Shown: positions 37,713 to 47,368 of the stretch, one piece after another
Numbering within the stretch: the stretch's first letter is position 1
How the letters are laid out: the number at the start of each line of letters is the position of its first letter
Assembly (NCBI RefSeq): GCF_008298035.1
Contig: NZ_CP042910.1
Span: forward strand, 3,115,001-3,179,000
Source of the DNA: Gimesia maris
GTDB taxonomy: Bacteria > Planctomycetota > Planctomycetia > Planctomycetales > Planctomycetaceae
Length of the DNA stretch: 64,000 bases
Direction of reading: 5' to 3'
Translations under genes and position numbers: made by a program
Notes under the pieces: model-generated
Told to the model about the DNA's origin: nothing
What the model saw: the letters and a program-made list of their open reading frames with translations, nothing else
Databases searched by the model: none

Positions 37713-38477
37713 ATGTCTAAAAAACCCTTGATTGGAATTACTGGAGACTTTCGCCCCGAGCAAAAAGAGTCTCAGGCTTTAAGCTGGTTCTTTACCGGAT
37801 ACTATGATTCTGTAACAGACGCCGGTGGTATTCCCGTGATGATGCCTCCCCTGGCTGATGACGATGACCTGAAACAATTTCTGGAACAACTGGATGGCCT
37901 GATTCTTTCCGGTTGTGCGTTAGACCTGGATCCGATCCGTCTGGGATTTGAAAAACACCCTGCTTCCCGCGCCATGCCTTTACGCCGCGAAGACTTTGAT
38001 CGTCGTGTCTGTACAATGGCAATGGAAATGAAAATGCCCCTGCTGGCGATTGGTTCGGGAATGCAGCTGATGAATGTCATCAGTGGCGGCACACTGCATC
38101 AGCATGTGACCGAAGATGTTCCTGGTGCCATGTATCATCGTGATGGTGTGGAAGCCAACCTGCGTCATATTATCAATATCGGACCCGGTACCCGCGTTGA
38201 CAAAATGTACGGTCCAGGTGAAATTCGTGTGAACAGTCAGCATCATATGGCTGTGAAATATGTTTCAAAAATGTTTGTTGTTTCGGCAACTGCTCCGGAT
38301 GGTGTGATTGAAGCCATCGAAGTTCCCGATGAAGACTGGTTCTGCGTCGGCGTGCAATGGCATCCCCAGAATCATTCCGCTTCCGCTCTGGATATGCAGG
38401 TCTTCGAAAACTTTCTGTCTGCCTGTGAAGAACCCGAACCACAAATTCTGCAAATGCCTGTCCGCAAAGCTGCGTAA
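37713..38477 (+). CDS. Class I glutamine amidotransferase-like (PuuD/peptidase C26) pseudoenzyme
   Basis: The 254-residue protein follows the gamma-glutamyl-GABA hydrolase fold: IGITGDF, LDGLILSGCALDLDP, the nucleophile elbow region MPLLAIGSGMQLMNVISGGTLHQHV, VNSQHHMAVK and GVQWHPQNH. In active relatives the elbow reads GICRGMQ and the end WHPE; here the Cys is Gly and the Glu is Gln, so the catalytic triad is broken. It probably binds rather than hydrolyses a glutamyl compound, or has another role. I use the ATG at 37713 because AAGGA stands eight bases before it; the ATG at 37704 is alternative. A terminator follows. Confidence 0.85.
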   Translation: MSKKPLIGITGDFRPEQKESQALSWFFTGYYDSVTDAGGIPVMMPPLADDDDLKQFLEQLDGLILSGCALDLDPIRLGFEKHPASRAMPLRREDFDRRVCTMAMEMKMPLLAIGSGMQLMNVISGGTLHQHVTEDVPGAMYHRDGVEANLRHIINIGPGTRVDKMYGPGEIRVNSQHHMAVKYVSKMFVVSATAPDGVIEAIEVPDEDWFCVGVQWHPQNHSASALDMQVFENFLSACEEPEPQILQMPVRKAA

Positions 38478-38566
38478 CCCACAGCTGGATCACCGGCGGT
38501 GTTCCTGGTTTTTGAGGGTAACCGGGAGTCGCTTCTGCTTTGTGTCCTTGTAATACGAGGAACTCG

Positions 38567-38602
38567 AAATCGGCAAGTCATTACGGCTTGCCGATTTTTT
38601 TC
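38567..38602 (+). terminator. Terminator after the amidotransferase-like gene
   Basis: AAATCGGCAAG at 38567-38577 pairs perfectly with CTTGCCGATTT at 38587-38597, followed by a run of T to 38601. The remainder of the gap to scpA (38603-38801) shows no gene. Confidence 0.92.
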
Positions 38603-38801
38603 TTTAACGGCCAGGTAATCGGAAAATTTGAACTTGTACCGGTTAATCTGACGATAACGATAGTATCAACCTCCAAAAGAGCGGGAACTGACGACGAATT
38701 TGATTCGATCCCGTTTCGAGAATATTCTGTAACCCGCAATGAGAAAACGATTTAATGCTCTTCTAGCGTTCGTTTTCCACGACTGAGCCCGAAAAAATCT
38801 T

Positions 38802-39665
38802 ATGACGACTGCCCAATATAAGGTCGACCTCAATCTATACAGTGGTCCATTGGATCTGCTGTTATACCTGATTCGGCGGAATGAACTGGACATTCTCGAC
38901 CTGCCTGTCGCCTCCATTACGGCTTCTTTCAATGACTTTCTGGATGTACTGGAACTGATTGATCTGGATCTGGTGGGTGATTTTATCCTGATGGCCAGTA
39001 CATTGGCCGAAATTAAAAGTCGAATGGTTCTACCGCGTGCGGAAGAAGAAGAAATCGCGGAAGTCATAGATGATCCGCGCAGTGATCTGATTCAACAGCT
39101 GCTGGAATATAAAAAATTCAAAGACGCGGCCAATGCACTTGAAGAACATGCTGCGGAATGGCAGGAGCACTATCCCCGACTTTCTGATGAGCGTCCCAAG
39201 TCGGGTAAAGATCCTTCAGAAGACCTGATTAAAGAGGTCGAATTATGGGACCTGGTCAGTGCCCTGGCACGTGTTGTCAAACGTAAGGAAGTGGAAGAGC
39301 ATTCCAGTATTACGTATGACGATACTCCCATTTCTACCTATGTGGAACGAATTGGTTCTCGTGTTCGTGTCGAGCAGCGCGTTACTTTCAGTAGCTTCTT
39401 TGAAGGTGAAAAAGTTCGCAGTCGGATTATTGGTATCTTTCTGGCGATTCTGGAATTGTTACGCCATCACCACTTCCGGGCAGATCAGCCTGTCGAGCAT
39501 GGAGAAATCTGGGTGATGCCTCCCCTGGAAGATACAGCGGAAGCAATCGAATCTTCCCCGGATCAACAGGCGACTGAGGAACAAGCAGACGTTACTGAAT
39601 CTGTTCCTGAAGCTCAAATACAGGCGGAATCACCTGTCGAAGACGAATCGGAGCCGGAAGTGTAA
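38802..39665 (+). CDS. scpA: Segregation and condensation protein A
   Basis: ScpA is the kleisin subunit that bridges SMC heads in chromosome condensation. The 287-residue protein has the N-terminal kleisin motif YSGPLDLLLYLIRRNELDILDLPVASI, the middle LLEYKKFKDAANALEE, and the C-terminal winged helix (FEGEKVRSRIIGIFLAILELLRHH). The last ~55 residues form an acidic, Gln-rich tail beyond the usual end. No scpB or smc is adjacent. It is followed 175 bp later by uvrB. Confidence 0.93.
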   Translation: MTTAQYKVDLNLYSGPLDLLLYLIRRNELDILDLPVASITASFNDFLDVLELIDLDLVGDFILMASTLAEIKSRMVLPRAEEEEIAEVIDDPRSDLIQQLLEYKKFKDAANALEEHAAEWQEHYPRLSDERPKSGKDPSEDLIKEVELWDLVSALARVVKRKEVEEHSSITYDDTPISTYVERIGSRVRVEQRVTFSSFFEGEKVRSRIIGIFLAILELLRHHHFRADQPVEHGEIWVMPPLEDTAEAIESSPDQQATEEQADVTESVPEAQIQAESPVEDESEPEV

Positions 39666-39840
39666 TCCGTTTTCCAGGTGTCCTTTTGTCAGAGTCTCCC
39701 TTCTTTCACTGGAGTACCCTCAGACCCTTTCTTAATGGTACGCCGACGTTCTACAATACTACAGACTGAGAGTCTATTTTTCGTCTGAGTGCCCTGTCGT
39801 TTTTTACTGCAGGGGCTGAACCTAGAGACTGAGAGCGAGC

Positions 39841-41886
39841 ATGTCTGTGTTTCAACTGAAGAGTGAATTCCAACCCTCGGGCGATCAACCGGCAGCCATC
39901 GCAGGACTGGTTAATGGAATCAAGGCGGGTAAATCGGATCAGGTTCTGCTGGGGGTGACTGGCTCTGGTAAAACCTTTACCATGGCGAATGTCATTGCCG
40001 AACTGGGCCGCCCTGCCCTGGTCCTCTCGCATAATAAAACGCTGGCTGCACAGCTTTATTCCGAGTTCAAGGAATTCTTTCCCGAAAATGCCGTCAGCTA
40101 TTTCGTCAGCTATTACGATTATTACCAGCCGGAAGCCTACATTCCGCAGCGTGATATTTACATTGAAAAGGATGCATCCATCAATGATGAGATTGATCGT
40201 CTGCGGTTACTGGCGACCAGTGCCCTGGTCAGCCGTCGCGATGTGATTGTGGTCGCGAGCGTGAGCTGCATCTACGGTCTGGGGTCTCCCAAAGACTATC
40301 TGGAGATGATGATTCCTCTGCGGGTAGGGGAAGAAATCGATCGCGATGAAATGCTGCGAAAGTTGATTGATATTCAGTATGACCGAAATAACGTTGAATT
40401 AGCACGGGCCAAATTCCGGGTACGTGGGGACGTCGTGGAATGCTGGCCCGCGTATGAAGAGTTTGCCTTCCGAATCGAGTTCTGGGGGGATGAAATTGAG
40501 AACCTGGCGATCATCGATCCGCTTACCGGCGAAGTGCTGCGTACTGTCAAAGAAGCCTATATTTATCCGGCTAAGCACTTTGTTCTGCCCCAGGAACGGA
40601 TTGAGTCAGCAATTCAGGAGATTCAGACGGAGTTGGATGAACGCATCCAGGTCCTGCAGAGCGAAGGGAAACTGCTGGAGTCGCAGCGATTGAGTGCGCG
40701 AACCCGCTATGACATGGAGTTGCTGGAAGAAGTCGGTTTTTGTCCGGGTATCGAGAATTACAGTCGAGCGCTGGCGGGCAGAAAGCCAGGCTCTCCTCCT
40801 GATACACTGCTGGACTTCTTTCCGGAAGACTACCTGTTATTTGTGGATGAATCCCACGTGACCTGTTCTCAGGTGCGGGCAATGTATGCCGGCGACCGTT
40901 CCCGGAAAACGAACCTGGTCGATCATGGATTTCGTCTGCCGATGGCGCTGGATAATCGGCCCTTGACGTTTGATGAATGGAACGCCCGGAGAAAACAGAC
41001 TGTATTCGTATCTGCAACCCCGGGAGACTGGGAGCTGGAACGCGTTGAAGGTGAAGTGGTGGAACAGGTCATTCGTCCGACCGGGTTGATCGACCCCGTG
41101 ATTCGAATCGAACCTGCACGGGGGCAGGTACCTCATCTGAAAGAAGAAATTCTCAAGCGGGTTGCCGTCAACGAACGCGTGCTGGTGACGACCTTGACCA
41201 AGCGACTTGCAGAAGACCTGGCATCCTATTTTCAGGAAGAGGGGATTCGTTGTGCCTGGATGCATTCGGAACTGGATGCGTTTGAACGCGTGGAAATTCT
41301 GCGTGGCTTGCGAGAGCAGAAATACGATGTGGTGATCGGAATCAATCTGTTACGCGAAGGCCTGGATATTCCCGAAGTCTCACTGGTGGCGATTCTGGAC
41401 GCGGATAAAGAGGGGTTTCTGCGAAGTGAGACCAGCCTGATTCAGACGATCGGCCGTTCCGCCCGACACGTGAATGCGGAAGTGATTCTGTATGCGGATC
41501 GTGTGACGCCCAGTATGCAGAATGCCATGGATGAGACTGAGCGGCGGCGTGCGATTCAGAAAGAATATAACCGGGAACATGGGATTACTCCCGAGTCGAT
41601 CAAAAAAGCCATCAAGCGGGGGATTGAAGAGGAGATCGAAGCACGCCAGTTTGTGCGGGAGTCGGTAGGATTTAAGGATGAGTCGGAATACATTACCCAG
41701 GAGTTTCTGGGTGAACTGGAGCAGGAAATGCTGGCAGCAGCAGAAAAACTGGAGTTCGAACGGGCTGCCCTGTTGCGGGATCGGATCGATGATCTGAAAA
41801 ATCAACGGGGGAAAACGGGAGGCCAGGCTCAGAAAACTTCTTCACGCTCCGGGAAAAAAGGAAAACGTCAGCGGAAAAGACGGTAA
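39841..41886 (+). CDS. uvrB: UvrABC system protein B
   Basis: This is the damage-verifying helicase of nucleotide excision repair. The 681-residue protein has the N-terminal [13 protein letters not shown]-loop GVTGSGKT (39-46), the beta-hairpin that clamps the DNA strand ([21 protein letters not shown]), helicase motifs [37 protein letters not shown] and QTIGRSARH, and a C-terminal UVR domain ([24 protein letters not shown]) that contacts UvrA or UvrC. A basic tail ends the protein. The convergent UvrA-like gene ends 16 bp away. Confidence 0.97.
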   Translation: MSVFQLKSEFQPSGDQPAAIAGLVNGIKAGKSDQVLLGVTGSGKTFTMANVIAELGRPALVLSHNKTLAAQLYSEFKEFFPENAVSYFVSYYDYYQPEAYIPQRDIYIEKDASINDEIDRLRLLATSALVSRRDVIVVASVSCIYGLGSPKDYLEMMIPLRVGEEIDRDEMLRKLIDIQYDRNNVELARAKFRVRGDVVECWPAYEEFAFRIEFWGDEIENLAIIDPLTGEVLRTVKEAYIYPAKHFVLPQERIESAIQEIQTELDERIQVLQSEGKLLESQRLSARTRYDMELLEEVGFCPGIENYSRALAGRKPGSPPDTLLDFFPEDYLLFVDESHVTCSQVRAMYAGDRSRKTNLVDHGFRLPMALDNRPLTFDEWNARRKQTVFVSATPGDWELERVEGEVVEQVIRPTGLIDPVIRIEPARGQVPHLKEEILKRVAVNERVLVTTLTKRLAEDLASYFQEEGIRCAWMHSELDAFERVEILRGLREQKYDVVIGINLLREGLDIPEVSLVAILDADKEGFLRSETSLIQTIGRSARHVNAEVILYADRVTPSMQNAMDETERRRAIQKEYNREHGITPESIKKAIKRGIEEEIEARQFVRESVGFKDESEYITQEFLGELEQEMLAAAEKLEFERAALLRDRIDDLKNQRGKTGGQAQKTSSRSGKKGKRQRKRR

Positions 41887-41902
41887 GCAAACCTGGTCGG
41901 AA

Positions 41903-44524
41903 TTATGAAAACTTCGCATTCAGTGCCATCCCTGTATAAGAGGTGGGATGGGCGGCGACTTCTGCTGGCGTGCCAGTCACAACGATGCGGCCCCCTTCTG
42001 CTCCCCCTTCCGGTCCCAGGTCGATAATGTGATCTGCTGCACGAATCAGATCGAGGTTATGTTCAATCAAAATGATCGAATGCCCTGCTGTCAGCAGATA
42101 GTGAAAGCAGTTTAATACAGACTGAATATCCAGGGGATGCAGGCCGCGCGTCGGTTCGTTCATCAGGAACAGGGTTTTATTGCGGCTGCTGGTATTCAGG
42201 TAGGCAGCCAGTTTCAAACGCTGACACTCCCCGCCTGAGAGTGTGGGGAGAGGCTGGCCCAGAGGCAGGTATCCCAGGCCGACGTCTTTCAGCTGTTTCA
42301 GTTTTTTCTGTAAGGCCGGCTGACCTCGAAAAAACGGAAATGCTTCGTCCACAGTCAATTTCAGGACCTCTGCGATGTTCAGTTTTCGATACTTGATTTC
42401 CAGCAGTTCCCGCTGATACCGTTTGCCGTGACATTCCTGGCAGTCCATTGATATATCTGCGAGAAACTGCAGGTCAATTTCGATCTTTCCCGTTCCTTTG
42501 CAAACCGGGCAGCGACCGCCAGACTTGCTGTTGAAGCTGAAATGTCCCGGGGAAAGATTACGGAGCCTGGCATCAGGTGTCTGGGCGAAAATCGAGCGGA
42601 TGTCGTCAAACAGATTCAGGTAAGTTGCCGGGATACTGCGCGGATTCTGACCTGTGAAAGAGTGGTCGAGTAGAATGACTTCATCGATCTGCTCCGCGCC
42701 GGACAGGGACTGGCAACCATCAGCAAGGGGGCTGGTTCCCGTTTCGGAAAGTTCAGCAGCGAGGAGAGGAAACAGTGTCTGTTCGATCAAACTGCTTTTC
42801 CCGCTGCCGCTAATTCCGGTTACAACGCTCAATTGCCTGAGCGGAAATTTCACGGTGATGTTCTGCAGGTTATTTCGGCTTGCATCGGTCAGCGTGATCC
42901 ACTCTGAGGTCGGCTGGTCGGGTACTGATTTCAGGGCCCTGTTTTCTGCTGTATTCAAGAAGCGACTGGTTGGTGAGCTGTTGCTCGCAAGCAACGCTTC
43001 CAGTGGACCAGAAAAGATGACTTCTCCCCCTGCCCTTCCTGCTGCAGGCCCCAGTTCAATTACATACTCTGCAGCACGAATGAAGGCGGCATCATGTTCG
43101 ACAATGAGCAGTGTGTTGTTTAACTGTCGCAGTTTCTGCAGAACGGTAAGCACGCGATGGCTGTCGGCAGGGTGCAGTCCTGAGGAAGGCTCATCCAGTA
43201 CATAGAGGGTGTTGACCAGGTTCGATGATAATAAAGACGTAAGCGCGGTTCTCTGGATTTCCCCACTGGAGAGTGTAGAGCGTGTTCGATTCAATGTGAG
43301 ATAGCCCAGCCCCAGTTCGTTCAGCAGGGAGAGTCGTTCCCGGATCTCACGTAGCAGGGGAGCCAGTGGTTTTGTTTCTGTTGCTGTCAGTCCTTCCGAG
43401 AATTGTTCCAGCCAGGCGCCTATCTGCTGGATCGGCTGTTGGCCCAACTGATCAATATTAGATCCATTCACGCGAACTGCTAAAGCAGACGCATTCAGGC
43501 GGCTGCCCTGGCAGTGAGGGCAGGTTTCTGCAGAACGGCCTCCGGATGATTCTATTGAGATCAATCCTGATCCCCCGCAATTCGTGCAGACGCCGCTGGG
43601 GCTGAAAAAATTAAAGAGCTGAGGTTCGGGTTGAGCGAATTCCCGCTGACATTGCGGGCATGACATGTCAGCTGAAAAATCAAACCGAAACGATTGCCGC
43701 TGACCGATTTGAAAAGGAATGCCTGTTGTCTGGCCGGAAAGAGGTTCCATCACCAGGAGGGTGACCTTCCCTGCTGATTCATTGAAGGCGAACTCCAGGC
43801 TTTCCAGAATCCGCGAATCATCGAATGATCGAGTGGAAAGACGGTCGAGAACAACCAGGATTTCATGTGTATTCGTGTCGAATTGAGATAGCGGTTCAGT
43901 CAGATCATCTGAGAGCTGGTATTCTTCGTGATTCAAAATCACCCGATTGAGTCCCTGCTGTTTCAGCTCCTGCATGATTTCAGGGGATGAATGCTCTTCT
44001 GTCGTAACCGGATAACAGATTTGAAAACGCAGGTCTGTGGGTAAGGTTTTAATAAATGCCAGTACGGTTTCCGGTGATTGTGGAGAGATCGGGATTTCGC
44101 AGTCTGGACAAAAAATCTGCCCTGAAGCGCTAAACAGAAGTCGCAGGTAGTGCTGGATTCCCGATTCAATACCAGCGGTTGTCTCCAGGCCTCTGGAGGT
44201 AAAGTGGCGCTGACTGGTATTCTGCCTGAGGGCAATAGCTGGAGGGATTTGCGTGATCTGGTCCGCATCGGGTTTCGGGAGCTGGTTTAAATACTGTCGG
44301 GCCGAGGGAGAAAGTGTTTCCAGATACCGTCTCTGGCCTTCAGCGTAGAGCGTGTCGAAGGCGAGGCTGGTTTTGCCTGACCCGCTGACGCCGCAGACTG
44401 CGATCAGTTGATTCAAGGGAATATCAAGATCGATACTTTTCAGGTTATGAACCCGAACTCCACGCACCTGAATCATTGACGAAGGATGTTGGAAAGCAGT
44501 CTCGTCTGGCAGATGTGTAGTCAT
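41903..44524 (-). CDS. UvrA-family ABC ATPase (divergent paralogue)
   Basis: The 873-residue protein is shorter than standard UvrA (about 940). It has both nucleotide-binding halves and the zinc modules: CPDCEIPISP, then CPQC/CTNCGGSG/CPHCQGSRL and CPVCKGTGKIEI/CQECHGKRY. NBD1 Walker A is GVSGSGKT and its signature is LSSGEIQR rather than LSGGE; Walker B is VLDEPSSGLHP. NBD2 Walker A is GISGSGKS and the signature LSGGECQR, but Walker B reads LMNEPTRGLHP, with Asn for the metal-binding Asp. It could be the excision-repair UvrA or a UvrA2-like paralogue; the altered motifs favour the latter. It is 12 bp after rimI, likely co-transcribed, and convergent with uvrB. Confidence 0.82.
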   Translation of the reverse strand: MTTHLPDETAFQHPSSMIQVRGVRVHNLKSIDLDIPLNQLIAVCGVSGSGKTSLAFDTLYAEGQRRYLETLSPSARQYLNQLPKPDADQITQIPPAIALRQNTSQRHFTSRGLETTAGIESGIQHYLRLLFSASGQIFCPDCEIPISPQSPETVLAFIKTLPTDLRFQICYPVTTEEHSSPEIMQELKQQGLNRVILNHEEYQLSDDLTEPLSQFDTNTHEILVVLDRLSTRSFDDSRILESLEFAFNESAGKVTLLVMEPLSGQTTGIPFQIGQRQSFRFDFSADMSCPQCQREFAQPEPQLFNFFSPSGVCTNCGGSGLISIESSGGRSAETCPHCQGSRLNASALAVRVNGSNIDQLGQQPIQQIGAWLEQFSEGLTATETKPLAPLLREIRERLSLLNELGLGYLTLNRTRSTLSSGEIQRTALTSLLSSNLVNTLYVLDEPSSGLHPADSHRVLTVLQKLRQLNNTLLIVEHDAAFIRAAEYVIELGPAAGRAGGEVIFSGPLEALLASNSSPTSRFLNTAENRALKSVPDQPTSEWITLTDASRNNLQNITVKFPLRQLSVVTGISGSGKSSLIEQTLFPLLAAELSETGTSPLADGCQSLSGAEQIDEVILLDHSFTGQNPRSIPATYLNLFDDIRSIFAQTPDARLRNLSPGHFSFNSKSGGRCPVCKGTGKIEIDLQFLADISMDCQECHGKRYQRELLEIKYRKLNIAEVLKLTVDEAFPFFRGQPALQKKLKQLKDVGLGYLPLGQPLPTLSGGECQRLKLAAYLNTSSRNKTLFLMNEPTRGLHPLDIQSVLNCFHYLLTAGHSIILIEHNLDLIRAADHIIDLGPEGGAEGGRIVVTGTPAEVAAHPTSYTGMALNAKFS

Positions 44525-44536
44525 GTGCTGTCAGTT

Positions 44537-45088
44537 TCAGGCAGCGTCAGAAGCGTCCAGGTAGTTGCTGATCCGGTTTTTGGGAGAAAGACCGGGAGCA
44601 AAATCCTGTTCTGATCGTTCGAGCCGGTACTGCAGGACATAGGCATCTTCGCCCGCATCTTCGAAGTAGTTTCGCAGTACGGAAACCGCACGGAAATCCA
44701 TTTTGCGGAAGAACAGCTGGGCAGGCAGGTTCGTTTCTCGCACTTCCAGAGCGATCTCGCGACGGCGTTGCTGCGAGAGCTTATCAACCACGCGTTGTAC
44801 CATCTGGCGGCCAATTCCCTGCTGACGGAATTCAGGAGCGACGGCAAAGTTAAGCACCTGGATCATCGATTTATGAAGTTCATAAATCATGAAGCCGACG
44901 ATCTGGTGATTATGCTCGGCGACCATACCGATGCAGTTTCGCTGTCTCAGGCAACTGAGGAAGTATTCTTCAGACCAGGTGTATTCAAAACTTTCTTCTT
45001 CAATTCGAAGAACTTCTGGCATGTCTCGGCGGATCAGCCAGCGAATTTGAACCATTAAGTCCTGGTTGGGGGGTTGATTGAGACTCAT
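44537..45088 (-). CDS. rimI: GNAT acetyltransferase, RimI type
   Basis: The 183-residue protein has the GNAT fold: WLIRRDMPEVLRIEEESF, the strand VAEHNHQIVGFMIYEL, the acetyl-CoA loop FRQQGIGRQMV, and the end LALEVRETN-like IALEVRETNLPAQLFFRKMDF. The spacing and LEVRxxN stretch match RimI, which acetylates the N-terminal Ala of ribosomal protein S18 (and others). A start at Met12 (MVQIRW) is also possible and would sit closer to the domain. About 35 residues follow the core. It probably shares a transcript with the UvrA-like gene. Confidence 0.85.
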   Translation of the reverse strand: MSLNQPPNQDLMVQIRWLIRRDMPEVLRIEEESFEYTWSEEYFLSCLRQRNCIGMVAEHNHQIVGFMIYELHKSMIQVLNFAVAPEFRQQGIGRQMVQRVVDKLSQQRRREIALEVRETNLPAQLFFRKMDFRAVSVLRNYFEDAGEDAYVLQYRLERSEQDFAPGLSPKNRISNYLDASDAA

Positions 45089-45438
45089 AGTCGCCTTCCT
45101 GCTACTGATAAGTTCTTCAATAAGTGCCGGGATCTGTTGCTTTTTTCATCCTGAAATACTGCATCAGTCCGGAGTTAATGTGAATCATTTAGGGTTGGAT
45201 CAGGCGTCGAAACAGGTGATCATGATAATGGATGTGATTCAGGGATTAGGACGCCTAGAATCTTGAGGTTGATTCGCGAAAGTTATCAGAAGTCGAAAAC
45301 GGCGCACAGGGGAATTTTTTGTTTTTTTCAAAAACTCATTGAAAACAGGTGGTCATGTCGCATTCAAAAAAGTCTAAGCGCAACGTCATACTGAGCCTTG
45401 AATACTCTCAACAGGGATCAACCAACGCCTAAAATCTC
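45089..45438. other. Intergenic region between the BON gene and rimI
   Basis: 350 bp without a supported gene. Contains short A/T-rich stretches around 45310-45335 but no clear hairpin with a T run. Both flanking genes are on the minus strand, so it likely carries the rimI promoter. Confidence 0.3.
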
Positions 45439-45753
45439 TCAGCCTTTTTTGGGCAGAGGCATCCGTCGTTTAATGAGCAGGTGATTAATGACCTCTTCGA
45501 TTCCGGTCAGGGCCTGGATACGTTTGGTGATATCCGGGCATTCGCCGTCAAACTCCAGAACGCCTTTGAGGCAGACACCGTTTTTTGTGCGGTGTACGAC
45601 CAGAGAGTTCAGGCAGACGTCAGAATCTTCCGTGAGTGCATGCTGGATTTCACATTCCAGGGAATGAGCGGCATTGAACTGCATCGGGGCGGATCGTGCG
45701 GCTGTCTTTGAGGGGATACGATTTGTTTCGTGGGCGAGCGTTTCGTTTTTCAT
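45439..45753 (-). CDS. Small BON-domain protein
   Basis: The 104-residue protein has a polar N-terminus (about 35 residues, rich in Thr, Ala and Ser) then a single BON-like domain: LECEIQHALTED, LNSLVVHRTKNGVCLKGVLEFDGE, ITKRIQALTGIEEVINHLLI. BON domains bind phospholipid or stabilise envelope proteins; many are exported, but no signal peptide is seen here. I use the ATG at 45753 with AAAGGA seven bases before it; a start at 45789 would add 12 residues. Four Cys-free strands otherwise fit the fold. Partner unknown. Confidence 0.72.
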   Translation of the reverse strand: MKNETLAHETNRIPSKTAARSAPMQFNAAHSLECEIQHALTEDSDVCLNSLVVHRTKNGVCLKGVLEFDGECPDITKRIQALTGIEEVINHLLIKRRMPLPKKG

Positions 45754-45925
45754 TTTGAGTTCCTTTACCACCAGTAAGGTTCGGTCCATCCTTCCAGATT
45801 TTTGGCGGAATTGTCATGTTAAGCGTCATCTTAACATTCAAATTTGAAACTTATAGATGAAAAACAAAACTTCTTTCTAATTTGTGAAGAAAGGGTTGTG
45901 AATGGCCGGTAAACAGACGACCGTG

Positions 45926-47254
45926 TCATTTTGACGTGGTAATTGTGCAGAGCGAATAAGGGATATTATTGATGGTGTAGATTGCTTCCAGGTAGTAGGC
46001 AATATGTCCTTTGTCTGGTTTGTTTATTTTAGCCAAGTATACAGATTCGTTTGCCGAGACCTCGGTGGCGGTCCATTTTGATTGTCTAAAGTCTTTGTTA
46101 TCTGACTGTGCCGTCCACAATCGTACCTGGGCAGGTTTGCTGGAACTGGTGAGCTTCAGTTCATAGTCTTTCGAGTTGTCCCAGTCGAGTTTAGGGAGTT
46201 CTTTACCAGTGGCAGCATGAATGAAGAATGCCGCCAGTGTCTGTAGAGCGTATTCCACTCCATCCCCCAGGTCATGACCGGCGTTGGGGACCTGAAGAAC
46301 GTATTTTGGGCCTACCAGGTCTGACCAGTAAAAACGCATGGCGTCAACCACCCAGTAGGGGTCATTGGTGCCATTGATGAGCAGCTTGGGAAGTTTGAGC
46401 TGCTGGCGATATGTGTAAGGGTCCATCATCAGGCGCAGGCGTTTTTCTCGATCCGATTCCTCGCCTTCCACGATCAGTCCTTTGCTCGTGTAATCAATGA
46501 TCTGTACGCTGTATTTTCCCCAGGTATTGATCTGATGCTTCATCTGGTCGCGAAAGTTGAGTGTATCAATCACGATCGGAGCGGTGGCGATAATCCGTTT
46601 ATCAACCACGGGAGTGAGCCAGCTGGTCCAGCCACGTTTCGAGGCTCCGGTAATTACGAAACCGTCGATGACCAGGTTCCGTTTTTCCAAAGCGATTTCC
46701 TGGATGGCATCCATGGCTTTGACAGCACTTTTAGCCATCGGGAATAGAAGCGGCCAGTTTTCATCACCCGTTTTCAAATAGCGCAGCCAGGTCTCGGTAA
46801 TCAGGTCATCTTCTTTCTTACCGTCAAACAGCGGCTGGTTGGGGACCTGTGTCAGTAGAGCGACCCGGGCGCCGGTTGTTTTGGCCAGCAGGAAAGCAGG
46901 TTTTAACCGTTTTTCATTGGGCTGACCTCCATTGCTGCCACCCGTAACAAACAGCAGCACTTTACTGTTAATCTGGACGTTCTCCGGTTCGAAAATATAA
47001 AGCCAGTGTTTCCATGTCATCCCCTGCCAGGTTTGTGAAGTCAGTTCCACCGGATACGCGGTGACACCTTCATAAGAGAAGGAGTCATGGATTTCCCATT
47101 TATAGGCAGGTTCTTCGCGTTCGATATATTTGAAAAACGCGTCAGGAATCTGGCTGGCCGCTTCTGGCCTTGCGGGAATATTCGTATGCTCTGCTGCATA
47201 AGATGTAACGGATAAAGAGAGAGCCAGCAGGGGGAGAACTATTTTGAGTCGCAT
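45926..47254 (-). CDS. PhoPQ-activated pathogenicity-related family protein (PqaA-like alpha/beta hydrolase)
   Basis: The 442-residue protein has a cleavable signal (MRLKIVLPLLALSLSVTSYA) and an alpha/beta-hydrolase core with the nucleophile elbow in VITGASKRGW (Ser of GASKRGW), then KLLINGTNDPYWVVDAMRFYW and a late YVLQVPNAGHDL (Asp/His acids). This matches the PqaA family, named from a Salmonella PhoP/PhoQ-regulated gene; the enzyme is probably an exported esterase or peptidase, activity unproven. It stands alone; the name does not imply a pathogen. Confidence 0.9.
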   Translation of the reverse strand: MRLKIVLPLLALSLSVTSYAAEHTNIPARPEAASQIPDAFFKYIEREEPAYKWEIHDSFSYEGVTAYPVELTSQTWQGMTWKHWLYIFEPENVQINSKVLLFVTGGSNGGQPNEKRLKPAFLLAKTTGARVALLTQVPNQPLFDGKKEDDLITETWLRYLKTGDENWPLLFPMAKSAVKAMDAIQEIALEKRNLVIDGFVITGASKRGWTSWLTPVVDKRIIATAPIVIDTLNFRDQMKHQINTWGKYSVQIIDYTSKGLIVEGEESDREKRLRLMMDPYTYRQQLKLPKLLINGTNDPYWVVDAMRFYWSDLVGPKYVLQVPNAGHDLGDGVEYALQTLAAFFIHAATGKELPKLDWDNSKDYELKLTSSSKPAQVRLWTAQSDNKDFRQSKWTATEVSANESVYLAKINKPDKGHIAYYLEAIYTINNIPYSLCTITTSK

Positions 47255-47368
47255 CTTATTTGTTCCGTGTATCGGTGTGGAGAATAACTGGCAAATTGCT
47301 CATGACAGCATCGAACAATGAGATTATTGAATGCACTTTCAGGAGATGATTGACTATGGCTATCGAGA

